Shown: one piece after another, positions 27,233 to 35,962 of the stretch
Position numbering within the stretch: position 1 is the first letter of the stretch
Layout of the letters: each line of letters begins with the position of its first letter
Source of the DNA: Acidobacteriota bacterium
GTDB taxonomy: Bacteria > Acidobacteriota > Terriglobia > Acidiferrales > UBA7541
Direction: 5' to 3'
Length of the DNA: 50,592 bases
NCBI GenBank assembly: GCA_003166795.1
Contig: PMUS01000050.1
Location: forward strand, 1-50,592
The notes under the pieces: generated by a model
What the model saw: the letters and a program-made list of their open reading frames with translations, nothing else
The model's database searches: none
Told to the model about the DNA's origin: nothing
Program-made: the position numbers and the translations under genes

Positions 27233-28735
27233 CTAGGGGCGCTTATAAAACGGCGGGATATTCGCGTCAAAATTAACCCACACCGACTTGGTTTCGGTGT
27301 AATCGTGCATCGCTTCAAAGCCCATTTCTCGGCCGTAGCCGGATTGTCCTACGCCCCCGAACGGCGAACCGGGGCTCACTCGCTTGTATGAATTGACCCA
27401 GACCATTCCGGAGCGAATCGCAGCGGCGACGCGATGCCCTCGCTGCAGATCGCGCGTCCACAATCCACCGCCGAGGCCATACTGAGTGGAGTTGGCGACG
27501 CCAATTACCTCCGCCTCATCCTTAAAACGAGTGATCGCGACGAATGGCCCAAAAACCTCTTCCTGGCAAACGCGATCGGACGGCTGCGCCGTAACCACGG
27601 TAGGCTCGATGTAGCAACCCGCACGGAGCGCGGGGTCCGCCGGCACTTTCCCGCCGGTCAGAATCGTGCTGCCCTGTTCGCGCGCCACTTCAATGTAGCT
27701 GAGCACGCGATCGCGGTGCCCCGGCGAAGTGAGTGGACCCATCTCCGTGGCGGGGTCGAGAGGATTCCCCAAGCGGATGGATTTCGTGAGCGCCAAAAAC
27801 TTTTCGGTGAATTCGTCCACGATCTTTTCATGGAGCAGCAGGCGCGAGCCAGCGATACAGGCTTGGCCCTGATTGTGAAAGATGGCGAACGCCGAGCCAT
27901 TCACGGCTGCATCCATCGGGGCGTCGTCGAACACGATGTTCGCGCCCTTGCCACCAAGCTCCAGCTGCACGCGCTTCAGATTTCCGGCAGACGCCTGGAC
28001 GATTTTTCGGCCGACCACGGTAGAACCAGTAAAAGCGATCTTGTCGATTCCGGGATGCTCGGCGATGTACTGGCCCGCCACGTTTCCGTATCCCGGCACG
28101 ATATTGACCACGCCGGGCGGGATGCCGACTTGAGCGACGAGCCGCGCGACCCTGAGAGTGGTCAAGGGCGTTAGCTCGGCTGGTTTCAGCACGACAGTGT
28201 TTCCCGCAGCGAGCGCCGGGCCCATTTTCCAGCTCGTGAACATGAGAGGAAAATTCCATGGCACGATCTGGCCGATCACGCCAATCGGCTCGCGAGTTAC
28301 GTAGTTGAGAAAACCGGGCTCAACCGGAATCACGCTGCCTTCGTTCTTATCCGCCATGCCGGCGAAGTAACGGAAGGTAGCCGCGGTGCGCGGGACATCC
28401 AGACCACGTGTGTCCCGGATCGGATGGCCCGTATCGAGGCTTTCGAGCTCGGCAAGGTACGCGGCGTCCGCTTCGATCGCGTCCGCCAGTTTCAGGAGCA
28501 GGCGCCCGCGTTCGGCGGCGGCCATGCGTTTCCATGCCGGGAACGCCCGCCGGGCCGCTTCGACCGCGCGGTCAATATCCGGCTGCCGGGCCTCTGAAAT
28601 TTCAGCGAGCGTGCTGTTGTCGTGGGGATTGATGACCGGAATGCGCCCGCCATCGGCGGACTCGACAAATTCGCCGCCGATGAATAGTCGCGTCTCGATC
28701 TCGAGTTGCGGGGGCGCACCGGTCTGCGCCGCCAT
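27233..28735 (-). CDS. hapE: 4-hydroxymuconic semialdehyde dehydrogenase (aldehyde dehydrogenase family)
   Basis: 500 residues with FTGSTVVGRKI, LELGGKGANIVF and nucleophile NQGQACIAGSR. It starts 2 nt after the stop of the dioxygenase large-subunit gene, with GGAG 8 nt upstream, so the two are coupled. In hydroquinone pathways the ring-cleavage product 4-hydroxymuconic semialdehyde is oxidised to maleylacetate by such an enzyme (HapE/PnpE type). The specific name rests on this context; the aldehyde dehydrogenase family is certain. Confidence 0.85.
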   Translation of the reverse strand: MAAQTGAPPQLEIETRLFIGGEFVESADGGRIPVINPHDNSTLAEISEARQPDIDRAVEAARRAFPAWKRMAAAERGRLLLKLADAIEADAAYLAELESLDTGHPIRDTRGLDVPRTAATFRYFAGMADKNEGSVIPVEPGFLNYVTREPIGVIGQIVPWNFPLMFTSWKMGPALAAGNTVVLKPAELTPLTTLRVARLVAQVGIPPGVVNIVPGYGNVAGQYIAEHPGIDKIAFTGSTVVGRKIVQASAGNLKRVQLELGGKGANIVFDDAPMDAAVNGSAFAIFHNQGQACIAGSRLLLHEKIVDEFTEKFLALTKSIRLGNPLDPATEMGPLTSPGHRDRVLSYIEVAREQGSTILTGGKVPADPALRAGCYIEPTVVTAQPSDRVCQEEVFGPFVAITRFKDEAEVIGVANSTQYGLGGGLWTRDLQRGHRVAAAIRSGMVWVNSYKRVSPGSPFGGVGQSGYGREMGFEAMHDYTETKSVWVNFDANIPPFYKRP

Positions 28736-28737
28736 GC

Positions 28738-29721
28738 TCAAAACTCCACAGGGTATGGCTTCAGCTCGCCACCCGAGTAGCGCTTCGGCAATGTGCTGTC
28801 GTTATTTTCCCAAACGATCAGGATCGAGCGTTTCGGAGAATAACCTTTGTGCCGGATATCCGCCGGCATGGCCGCCACGTCGCCTGCTTTCATCGTGACC
28901 TTGGCTCGAGGATTGCCGGTCTTGCCGTCCGCGACTTCCCATGTGATTTCATCGCACACCTGGATGAACCATTCGACGCGGTCGTTTCCGTGGAATATCG
29001 GCAGAATGTATTCTTCCGTGGTGGCGCAAATCTGGCTGTCCTTCACGTTTGAAACCACCGAGGGATTCCACGTCACGTCCGAGCGCGATGCGTAGGCGAA
29101 CATGTTGAACGCGTGGACCTCGCCTTCGAAGCCAGGTTCGGCGTGCACTTCCGGGGAGTCCTGCGGCACGTCGGTAAACTGCCGGTTGATAAATTGCCCG
29201 GCTGCATCCGTGCGATAGGGGAGATCGCCCGGCAGGCCCACCATTCGCGCGGACACGATGCGCTCGCGTTTCAGCGCCTTGGTGTTGTTGCCGCGCTTGG
29301 GTCCATACGCGTTGCCCGTTTCGTCCGGCGCGGCGTAGGGATCAAAGCCCTCGTTGGTCCAATCGTCGAGCATTTGCTCGAAGACTTTCTTCAGATCCTT
29401 GGAATCGAAAGTTTCCACGTAGTGAAGGTTCTTGCTGCGATAAGCCTCATTCAAAAGGCCCGCAAAAAGTTCGACCGTGCCGTAGTGATTGATCGTCCCG
29501 ATCACATGATCGAAATTCACGGTGCCGTAAAAGAAGCCCCAGCCGACGTCGCGCATCAGCGCGCGAAGGAAAGCATCAACCGGCATGGTCTGCACGCCGC
29601 CGGGATAGTGGATATGGGCAAAATACTCGTCGCGCTCGAAACCGAATTTGCCGATGGCGAAAGTCTTGTATCCAAGGTTCTTCTTCGCGCTCGGAGTCGT
29701 TGCTGGAGTTGCTGTGCTCAT
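28738..29721 (-). CDS. hapD: Hydroquinone 1,2-dioxygenase, large subunit
   Basis: About 327 residues, the size of HapD/PnpD (about 38 kDa). Segments such as GWGFFYGTVNFDHVIGT, DVPQDSPEVHAEPGFEGEVHAFN and AMPADIRHKGYSPKRS are characteristic as I remember the family. The iron ligands I recall for this enzyme type (His, Asn at +2, Glu at +6, His at +47) are matched exactly in spacing by His244, Asn246 and Glu250 of FHGNDRVEWF and His291 of IRHKG. It cleaves hydroquinone to 4-hydroxymuconic semialdehyde. ATG 29721 with AAAGG upstream is preferred over the TTG at 29742. Confidence 0.82.
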   Translation of the reverse strand: MSTATPATTPSAKKNLGYKTFAIGKFGFERDEYFAHIHYPGGVQTMPVDAFLRALMRDVGWGFFYGTVNFDHVIGTINHYGTVELFAGLLNEAYRSKNLHYVETFDSKDLKKVFEQMLDDWTNEGFDPYAAPDETGNAYGPKRGNNTKALKRERIVSARMVGLPGDLPYRTDAAGQFINRQFTDVPQDSPEVHAEPGFEGEVHAFNMFAYASRSDVTWNPSVVSNVKDSQICATTEEYILPIFHGNDRVEWFIQVCDEITWEVADGKTGNPRAKVTMKAGDVAAMPADIRHKGYSPKRSILIVWENNDSTLPKRYSGGELKPYPVEF

Positions 29722-29769
29722 CTCGGTCACCCTTTCCGTCAAAATCTCTCTCGGGGGCGGAGCCCCTTG

Positions 29770-30267
29770 TTATTCGGTTTGGCAGATGTCTGCCCAGCGC
29801 TCGATCGTATGATCGCCCTTGATCGTCTGCAACAACAGCACGGCGGGCGCGGCACTCCGGAACTGGTAGGCTGCTCCCTTTGGCAGCAAAGCCATATGGC
29901 CGCGCCATGCCTTGATCCAGCCCATTTTTTTGCCCTTCGGCTCGCTATCGAGCTTCACTGTGCCTTCCTTGCTGTCCGGAACCAGCGCCTTTTCGGGCTT
30001 GATCAGATGTATTTCGACGGTGCCGTCCATGATCAGCGCCGATTCGTCGTGCGAGGCCGTGTACCAGGGCGACGTGCCTTCCGCGCGAATCGCTTCGATC
30101 ACATAGCGCAGGTTTTGGCCCACAGCGACTTTTTCGTAGGGTTTCGATTTGGACGCCACCTCGAATACGTTCGAGAGAACGTAGTGCTTCGGGTTGTCGT
30201 CAATCACGTCCACGTGTCCCTTTTCAAAGTGTTTCAGTGAGCCGAACACGGTTTGCGCGGCAGTCAT
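29770..30267 (-). CDS. hapC: Hydroquinone 1,2-dioxygenase, small subunit
   Basis: 165 residues (about 18 kDa), the size of HapC/PnpC. It is a cupin-like protein: SPWYTASHDESALIMDGTVEIHL is followed by a Gly/Pro beta segment and RGHMALLPKGAAYQFRS. It lies directly before the large subunit with 48 nt between them. AAGGAG 9 nt upstream fixes the start. A 43-bp repeated site occurs 57 nt upstream of the start. Confidence 0.8.
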   Translation of the reverse strand: MTAAQTVFGSLKHFEKGHVDVIDDNPKHYVLSNVFEVASKSKPYEKVAVGQNLRYVIEAIRAEGTSPWYTASHDESALIMDGTVEIHLIKPEKALVPDSKEGTVKLDSEPKGKKMGWIKAWRGHMALLPKGAAYQFRSAAPAVLLLQTIKGDHTIERWADICQTE

Positions 30268-30323
30268 GGGTTTCCGCTCCTTTTACGATTTGCGCAACGA
30301 GGTTAGTCCGCGGCGATGCGGCA

Positions 30324-30366
30324 GGCTTGCAGAAACTCCACTTCGATGAACAGGTTCTTGACTTGC
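30324..30366 (-). promoter_or_regulatory. Repeated 43-bp operator-like site, copy 1 (before hapC)
   Basis: Read on the minus strand: GCAAGTCA-N5-CTGTTCA-N12-TTCTGCAAGCC. The same blocks with the same spacing occur at 32948-32990 (minus) and 33063-33106 (plus). CTGTTCA and CTGCAAG are spaced 21 bp apart, two helical turns, as expected for AraC-type half-sites on one DNA face. Confidence 0.7.
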
Positions 30367-30408
30367 CCCGGCAGGCCTTAGCTTCGCCGCACGTTCCAGT
30401 ACGCCGGA

Positions 30409-31449
30409 CTAGTGGAGTTTCTTCCGCCGATAGGCCGCGGGAGAAACCCCCAAAAGATGCTGGAACCAGTTGGAGAGATGGCTTTGCGATGAAAACCCGG
30501 ACGCCAACGCCACATCGACGATCGGCGAATCCGTGTTCCGCAGAAGTTCCATCGCGTGGTCGATTCGGCGCCGCAGCACGTATTGATGCGGGGGCTGGCC
30601 AAAAGCAGCCTTGAAGACGCGTGGCAAATAAAGCGGGCTGATGGACACTTCAGCGGCCATGGCGTCGAGGCTGAGATCGCCATCGAGGTTGTCCTCGATG
30701 AAGCCGACGAGGCGCCTCATTTTCCAGCCGGACATTCCCTGCAATGAGGGTACGCGGGCTGGCCGAGAACGAGACGAATACTCGCGCGCGAGGTGCACGG
30801 CCAGCATCTGCGCCAGCGTATCGGTGTAGAGCCCATCCTTCACTGTGCCATCGCGCAAGGCGGAGGCAATCGAGAGACAAAGCTGCTCTAGAAGAGGATC
30901 CAGCACCGCGAAGCGCGGCACGATTTCCGCCGCGGCGGCGTCGCAGCCGTACATCTCGCTCACAGCCGCCGCATAGATTGACTGGCGCAAATAAACCTGA
31001 AGAATTTCAGGGCGCCCCGCATGCTGCCACTGGGTAGTCGCGCCACCGGGCGTCAGAGTCAGGCAGCGAGGTCCGATAAGCGCTCGTTCCCGCCGGGCGC
31101 CTTCAATCTTGCGCGACACCTCCGTAGGGCGAGACAAATGGTAGATCAGGGAAGGGTGACAAATGGCTGATTCCGTCGCCTGAAACGGGGCCTCTTCCAT
31201 AATGGCGGCGTAAAGCGAACGCCAACCGGCGTCCTGGCTGTGGACGATAAGTCGATTATCCGGCCTGAACGCACGGCCATGCGTCTGACGAACCGTAAAA
31301 ACTTGATTCGAGCCAGGAATCACGCCATTCCCCCGAAGCGAAAACAGACTGCCAGACCAATCTTGGGCGTGATTCTGCAACAGAACCCCGGGACCGTCAA
31401 GATCAAATACCTCGCGGCAGCCGGCTGCTATCACTCGAAACTCATTCAT
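30409..31449 (-). CDS. AraC-family transcriptional regulator
   Basis: 346 residues. The N-terminal about 220 residues form a ligand-sensing region; about 240-346 is the double helix-turn-helix domain (LSLDAMAAEVSISPLYLPRVFKAAFGQPPHQYV and VDVALASGFSSQSHLSNWFQHLLGVSPAAYRR segments). It sits between the permease and hapC on the same strand and is the likely binder of the three repeated sites nearby. No ribosome site precedes the ATG; the start may be leaderless. Confidence 0.88.
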   Translation of the reverse strand: MNEFRVIAAGCREVFDLDGPGVLLQNHAQDWSGSLFSLRGNGVIPGSNQVFTVRQTHGRAFRPDNRLIVHSQDAGWRSLYAAIMEEAPFQATESAICHPSLIYHLSRPTEVSRKIEGARRERALIGPRCLTLTPGGATTQWQHAGRPEILQVYLRQSIYAAAVSEMYGCDAAAAEIVPRFAVLDPLLEQLCLSIASALRDGTVKDGLYTDTLAQMLAVHLAREYSSRSRPARVPSLQGMSGWKMRRLVGFIEDNLDGDLSLDAMAAEVSISPLYLPRVFKAAFGQPPHQYVLRRRIDHAMELLRNTDSPIVDVALASGFSSQSHLSNWFQHLLGVSPAAYRRKKLH

Positions 31450-31510
31450 TACAATAGAGATAAATAGGATGCCGCCCGCTTATGGAGGACTAAGAGTAGC
31501 GCGCCCGAGT

Positions 31511-32767
31511 CTACCGCACAGAAGCGGATTCGACGGGCAATGCATCGCTGGCGCGGCTCCGCGCTTTTCTCGGAGACGTCTCCTTGAGGAAAAGGCAGAC
31601 AACAATACCAAGAATCACGCCGATGAGCGCCAACTCCAGGATGTTCTGGATGCCGTAGTGTTGAGCGACGTATCCGGCCAGCGATGGTGCAACGCCACCA
31701 CCAAAGATTTCGCCGGAGCCGACGACGATTCCAATCGCTGAGGACACCAGGCCGATGGGAGCGGCCTCGGTCGCGATCGGGCCAGTCAGTAACCCGACTA
31801 CTCCGAGACACCAAAATGATATGACTCCCAGGACGCCGAACAGCAGCATCGGATTGGCCCCGATGCCGATAAAGATGCGCACGAAGATAGCCGCGCCGAT
31901 GAAGCTGACGATGGCCATGAGCTTGCGCCCAAGAACATCGGACAATCCGGGCACTCCGACTTGGCCCAGAAAGCCGCCGAAGCCAATAGCCGACGTAACG
32001 AATCCCATTTGTCCCGCGGTCAGATGCAAATAGTCCACCAGGTAATTCGGCAGCATGGCGCTCAGCACGAACACGCCCGTCATCGCGCAGAGAAGCGCAG
32101 CCATGCATAGGCCGATGTTGCGATGGCGGAAGATCTCCGTCCAAGCGCGGCCACCGGCACTCTCACCGAGTGATTTTTCCGGAGCCGCATCGCGGATCAC
32201 CCGATACATAAAAGCGCCAACGATCAGGCCGGGAATCGCGGCGATAAAGAAGACCCAGCGCCAGCTCGGGACGACGCCCAGCAACTGCGTGGCGATGATT
32301 GGCCCGAGGCCGAGGCCGAAAAGCGCGAATGCGCTCTGCTGAATGCCCTGATTGAATCCACGCCTGTCGGGTTTGGACGCTTCATTCGTCGCGGCAAAAC
32401 TGGTGGGGCAGAACGATCCCTCGGTCAGCCCCATGATTCCGCGAATGAGAATCAGGCTGAGAAACCCTGTCGCCAGCCCCGACAGTCCGGAGAGGATGGA
32501 GAACATAAAGATCGCAGGGATCAGCACTTTCCTGCGGCCGATTTTGTCGGAAACTCCGCCCATTACAATCGCGAAAAAGCCCCAGCATAACCCCAGGATT
32601 CCTACAATGTTTCCAAGATCCTGATAGTTCAGGTGCAGGTCCTTCATCATGGACGGAAACAGCGGGGCGATGATCCAGCGGTCGAGGCCGACAAGACCGA
32701 ATCCCAAGCCAAGCAGCGTCACTGCTTTCCATTCGTATGACGTGTCCCATTTTCGCGATTCGGCCAT
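31511..32767 (-). CDS. Major facilitator superfamily transporter
   Basis: 418 residues with about twelve hydrophobic segments. MFS motif A appears as GGVSDKIGRRKV between segments 2 and 3, and a related LSDVLGRKLMA occurs in the second half. By position in the aromatic locus it probably imports an aromatic acid or alcohol. A copy of the repeated operator lies 181 nt upstream. Confidence 0.9.
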   Translation of the reverse strand: MAESRKWDTSYEWKAVTLLGLGFGLVGLDRWIIAPLFPSMMKDLHLNYQDLGNIVGILGLCWGFFAIVMGGVSDKIGRRKVLIPAIFMFSILSGLSGLATGFLSLILIRGIMGLTEGSFCPTSFAATNEASKPDRRGFNQGIQQSAFALFGLGLGPIIATQLLGVVPSWRWVFFIAAIPGLIVGAFMYRVIRDAAPEKSLGESAGGRAWTEIFRHRNIGLCMAALLCAMTGVFVLSAMLPNYLVDYLHLTAGQMGFVTSAIGFGGFLGQVGVPGLSDVLGRKLMAIVSFIGAAIFVRIFIGIGANPMLLFGVLGVISFWCLGVVGLLTGPIATEAAPIGLVSSAIGIVVGSGEIFGGGVAPSLAGYVAQHYGIQNILELALIGVILGIVVCLFLKETSPRKARSRASDALPVESASVR

Positions 32768-32947
32768 TTTCCCCGTCTCCTTTTGCCTTCGCTAGCCCGT
32801 CTTTTCTTTCAATATGCCGGCGTCGTTCAGGAATTCAGGACTCCGCGCCGCGCGAGCTTGACCGGCTGACCAGCGCCGGCGTGCTCCGCCTGCTCCACAT
32901 GGTAGGAAGATCGAATTGGAGGGAAACTAATCCATCGCGGAGGGCAT

Positions 32948-32990
32948 GGCTTGCAGAATCCACACTCCCCTGAACAGAATAATGACTTGC
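32948..32990 (-). promoter_or_regulatory. Repeated 43-bp operator-like site, copy 2 (before MFS gene)
   Basis: On the minus strand: GCAAGTCA-N5-CTGTTCA-N12-TTCTGCAAGCC, identical to copy 1 in all 26 listed block positions and in both spacers' lengths, while the spacer bases differ. That pattern indicates selection on the blocks. Confidence 0.72.
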
Positions 32991-33062
32991 GATTCACTGA
33001 AGCGGCTACGTCTTTTCGTCGTTCTCCGCGATCGCCATCAGCAGTTGGCGGGGTCACTCGCC

Positions 33063-33106
33063 GCAAGGTCATGATTCTGTCCAATCAAGTGGAATTTCTG
33101 CAAGCA
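33063..33106 (+). promoter_or_regulatory. Repeated operator-like site, copy 3 (before secreted-protein operon)
   Basis: On the plus strand: GCAAGGTCA-N5-CTGTCCA-N12-TTCTGCAAGCA. It has a 1-bp insertion in the first block, one substitution in the middle block and one at the last position, compared with copies 1 and 2. It ends 86 nt before the GTG of the downstream gene. Confidence 0.68.
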
Positions 33107-33192
33107 GCACGATGCCATCATCTGCTACTTCAACATCCGCCGTCGTGGTGTGCCGTGGCGCGAGTCGTTTCTGGGAGCGTGGAGTGGATAAG

Positions 33193-34071
33193 GTGAATGG
33201 GTCCAAGGTTCTGGGGATTTCGCTGTTGCTCGTCGCGCTGTTGAGTTGCCCCGCGTTCGCGCAAACGGACCCCAGCGGAGAATGGGAGAACAGATTTCAC
33301 GAAGACGAACCCGAGCGCGTTCCCGGCCCCGAAATCGGCGATTATCTTGGATTACCAATCAACGACGCGGCGCGCCTGAGAGGCGATTCCTGGGTAGCCA
33401 CGTTGCTTGAGCTGCCCGAAAATCAGTGCCGGCCGCATCCATCCGATTACGCCTGGCGCGGGCCCGCCCTGCTCAGGATATGGAAGGAAGTGGATCCCGA
33501 AACCCAGAAGCTCATCGCCTATCACACGCACATCTCGTGGCAGTCGCCCGAGCAGACCATTTACATGGACGGGCGCCCGCATCCTCCCGCTTACGCAGCT
33601 CACACCTGGCAGGGTTTCTCCACCGGAAAATGGCAGGGTGACATTCTTGAAGTGACGACCGATCATCTCAAGGAAGGCTGGATCCGCCGCAATGGCATTC
33701 CCCGCAGCGATAGAGCCACGGTCAGCACCTATTTCCTGCGCCACGGCAATTCTCTCACGGTCGCGGTTGTCATTTTCGACCCGGCGTACCTGACGGAACC
33801 ATTTATCCGCACGACCGATTTCATCAGCTCTCCGCAGCAGGCAATCGGGCCATATCCCTGCGAATCCGTTGACGAAGTGAATAGGCCGCCGGGCACCGTG
33901 CCAAATCACTTGCCGGGCACGAATCCGTTTCTCAATGAGTTTCCCGCCGCGTACGGCATACCGCCGGAAGCCGCGCGAGGCGGCGCGGAAACGATGTATC
34001 CGGAATACAAGTTGAAGTTGAAGACCATGAAAACCCTGGCGCGCCCAGCGGGAAAACACACGGACAGATGA
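33193..34071 (+). CDS. Secreted protein of unknown function (paralogue-like to 35125)
   Basis: About 292 residues with a signal peptide (VLGISLLLVALLSCPAFAQ). The mature part begins TDPSGEWENRF and has Trp-rich segments (YHTHISWQSPEQTIYMDG, HTWQGFSTGKWQGD) seen in soil-bacterial hypothetical proteins; I cannot assign a function. GTG 33193 was chosen because GGAG lies 8 nt upstream and the signal sequence begins there. Its stop overlaps the next start (ATGA), so it is coupled to the metallo-hydrolase gene. Operator copy 3 upstream suggests co-regulation with hydroquinone catabolism. Confidence 0.75.
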   Translation: MNGSKVLGISLLLVALLSCPAFAQTDPSGEWENRFHEDEPERVPGPEIGDYLGLPINDAARLRGDSWVATLLELPENQCRPHPSDYAWRGPALLRIWKEVDPETQKLIAYHTHISWQSPEQTIYMDGRPHPPAYAAHTWQGFSTGKWQGDILEVTTDHLKEGWIRRNGIPRSDRATVSTYFLRHGNSLTVAVVIFDPAYLTEPFIRTTDFISSPQQAIGPYPCESVDEVNRPPGTVPNHLPGTNPFLNEFPAAYGIPPEAARGGAETMYPEYKLKLKTMKTLARPAGKHTDR

Positions 34072-35066
34072 ACCCTCTCGTCCACCGAGTCGCTCTCGCC
34101 ATCGCCGCTCTTGTGGCAGCGGTCGCGCTGCCTTCGATGGCCAAGAGCCAGGGGAACACGGAAGCGGCGGACGCGACCGTCCACGTGCTGCCGGTGCAAG
34201 GCAACATCTACATGCTCGTCGGCGCCGGCGCCAACGTAACCGTGCAGGTGGGAAGCACCGGAGTGCTTCTGGTGGACACCGGGCTCGCCGCGATGAGCAA
34301 CAAGGTCCTGGCTGCGGTCCGCACGCTCTCCGACAAACCGATTCGTTACATTGTGGACACCACCGACGATCCGGACCACATCGGCGGCAATGAGTCGATT
34401 GCGAAGACCGGCAGCACGATCACAGGAGGAAACGTGGTGGGCGATATCGGCGCCAGCGCAGGGGATACGGCAGCCATCATAGCGTTTCAAAGCATTCTCG
34501 ATCGGATGAGCGCGCCCACCGGCAAGCGGTTTGCAATGCCCCAGGGTGCATGGCCCACCGATGCCTATGAGACTCCCCAGAAAAGCTTCTGGTTCAATGG
34601 CGATAGCATCCGCGTCTTCCACCAGCCGGGCCATACCGACGGCGATAGCATCGTTTACTTTCGCCGCGCCGACGTCGTGAGCGCGGGAGACATCTTCCGC
34701 ACCGACAGCTATCCGGTGATTGATCTCGATCGCGGCGGCAGCATCCAGGGAGTCATAGACGGACTGAATCATCTGCTCGATCTGGCCATTCCAGCGGACG
34801 ACAAGAGCAAGGACGAGGGCGGCACGATGGTGATTCCGGGCCACGGACGTCTCTGCGATCAGGCCGATGTTGTGGTGTATCAGGAGATGGTCACGATCGT
34901 TCGCGACCGAATTCAGGACATGGTGAACAGGGGACTGACGCTCGATCAGGCTAAAGCGGCAAAGCCCACACGAGACTACGACCCGCTCTATGGCGCCAAC
35001 ACCGGACCTTGGACGACGGATATGTTTGTCGAGGCTGTGTACAGGAGTTTGAGTGCGAAACACTAG
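34068..35066 (+). CDS. Exported MBL-fold hydrolase with altered HxHxDH motif
   Basis: 332 residues with a signal peptide (ALAIAALVAAVALPSMA). Metallo-beta-lactamase fold features are VLLVDTGLA, the HTDGDSIVYF and GDIF segments and the late PGHG. The usual HxHxDH is replaced by TDDPDH: Thr99 and Asp101 stand where two His ligands are expected, while Asp103 and His104 remain. Metal site 1 is therefore changed. Substrate unknown. It is the middle gene of a three-gene run. Confidence 0.85.
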   Translation: MNPLVHRVALAIAALVAAVALPSMAKSQGNTEAADATVHVLPVQGNIYMLVGAGANVTVQVGSTGVLLVDTGLAAMSNKVLAAVRTLSDKPIRYIVDTTDDPDHIGGNESIAKTGSTITGGNVVGDIGASAGDTAAIIAFQSILDRMSAPTGKRFAMPQGAWPTDAYETPQKSFWFNGDSIRVFHQPGHTDGDSIVYFRRADVVSAGDIFRTDSYPVIDLDRGGSIQGVIDGLNHLLDLAIPADDKSKDEGGTMVIPGHGRLCDQADVVVYQEMVTIVRDRIQDMVNRGLTLDQAKAAKPTRDYDPLYGANTGPWTTDMFVEAVYRSLSAKH

Positions 35067-35124
35067 GCCATGCAGAGCGCGACAGAGTCGTGCAACCGGC
35101 TCATCGTTCAAAGGGGAAGGGCTC

Positions 35125-35928
35125 ATGTACCGCGTACGTATCTTGCTGCTGTCTGCCGTGGCGATGCTGTGGCTCGCGACCCCCAGTCGTGCGCTGGCGC
35201 AGTTCGGTTTTCCTCCGCCCCAGCCTCCAGTCAATCCGCGAGCGATTGCCCCGCTTGACCTCACCGGTTATTGGGTGTCCATCGTCACGGAAGACTGGCG
35301 GTTTCGCATGATTACTCCGGCCAAAGGCGACTACGCCAGCGTACCGCTCAATTCCGAGGGTAAACGCGTCGCGGACACGTGGGACCCGTTAAAGGACGAA
35401 GCGAGTGGCGATCAATGCAAATCGTACGGCGCCGCTGCCATCATGCGCGTGCCCACCCGCCTGCACATTTCCTGGGACAACGACACCACTCTGCGCGTGG
35501 AGACCGACGCGGGAACGCAGACTCGTCTCCTTCATTTTGGCGTTTCGCCACCGGCGGAATCTGCCCCGCAATTGCAGGGTTATTCCGTGGCGGAATGGGA
35601 CGGACTCCGGAAAAATGGGTTTTTGAATTTGAGCGCCTTTGGGTCCGCGCCCGGTGCGGCGCGACCAGCGCCGGAGGGTTATCTGAAAGTGGTTACCACG
35701 CAGATGCTCCCCGGGTATCTGCGCAAGAACGGTGTTCCCTACGGCGCCAACGCATCCGTGGAGGAGAATTTCGACAGCTTCAAGACGCCCAATGGGGACC
35801 AATGGCTCGTGGTCACGACAATCGTTACGGACCCGCAATATCTCACGCAGCCGTTCATCACCAGCACGCACTTCAAGAAATTGCCCGATGCCGCTGGATG
35901 GAATCCCACGCCGTGCGACGCGAAATAG
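35125..35928 (+). CDS. Secreted protein of unknown function, same style as 33193
   Basis: About 267 residues; signal peptide ILLLSAVAMLWLATPSRALAQ. The mature part opens with a proline-rich stretch and LDLTGYWVSIVTEDW, and later LRKNGVPYGANASVEENFD and VVTTIVTDPQYLTQPFITSTHFKK, which parallel RRNGIPRSDRATVSTYF and VVIFDPAYLTEPFIRTTDF in the 33193 product. The two are distant relatives flanking the MBL gene. GGGGAAGGG upstream fixes the start. Function not known. Confidence 0.75.
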   Translation: MYRVRILLLSAVAMLWLATPSRALAQFGFPPPQPPVNPRAIAPLDLTGYWVSIVTEDWRFRMITPAKGDYASVPLNSEGKRVADTWDPLKDEASGDQCKSYGAAAIMRVPTRLHISWDNDTTLRVETDAGTQTRLLHFGVSPPAESAPQLQGYSVAEWDGLRKNGFLNLSAFGSAPGAARPAPEGYLKVVTTQMLPGYLRKNGVPYGANASVEENFDSFKTPNGDQWLVVTTIVTDPQYLTQPFITSTHFKKLPDAAGWNPTPCDAK

Positions 35929-35962
35929 CCGAGCGGTGCCCGTGACGTCGCGCGGAGGTTGA

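Larger units (their letters stand above)
32768..33192. other. Divergent regulatory region between MFS gene and secreted-protein operon
   Basis: No gene seen in 425 nt. It contains two oppositely oriented copies of the 43-44 bp repeated site (32948-32990 minus, 33063-33106 plus), each pointing toward the gene on its side. Confidence 0.65.

Noticed and set aside
33906..35264. 452-codon minus-strand frame opposite the MBL gene
   Set aside because: Antisense to a well-supported MBL-fold gene and its neighbours; no recognisable domain or ribosome site.
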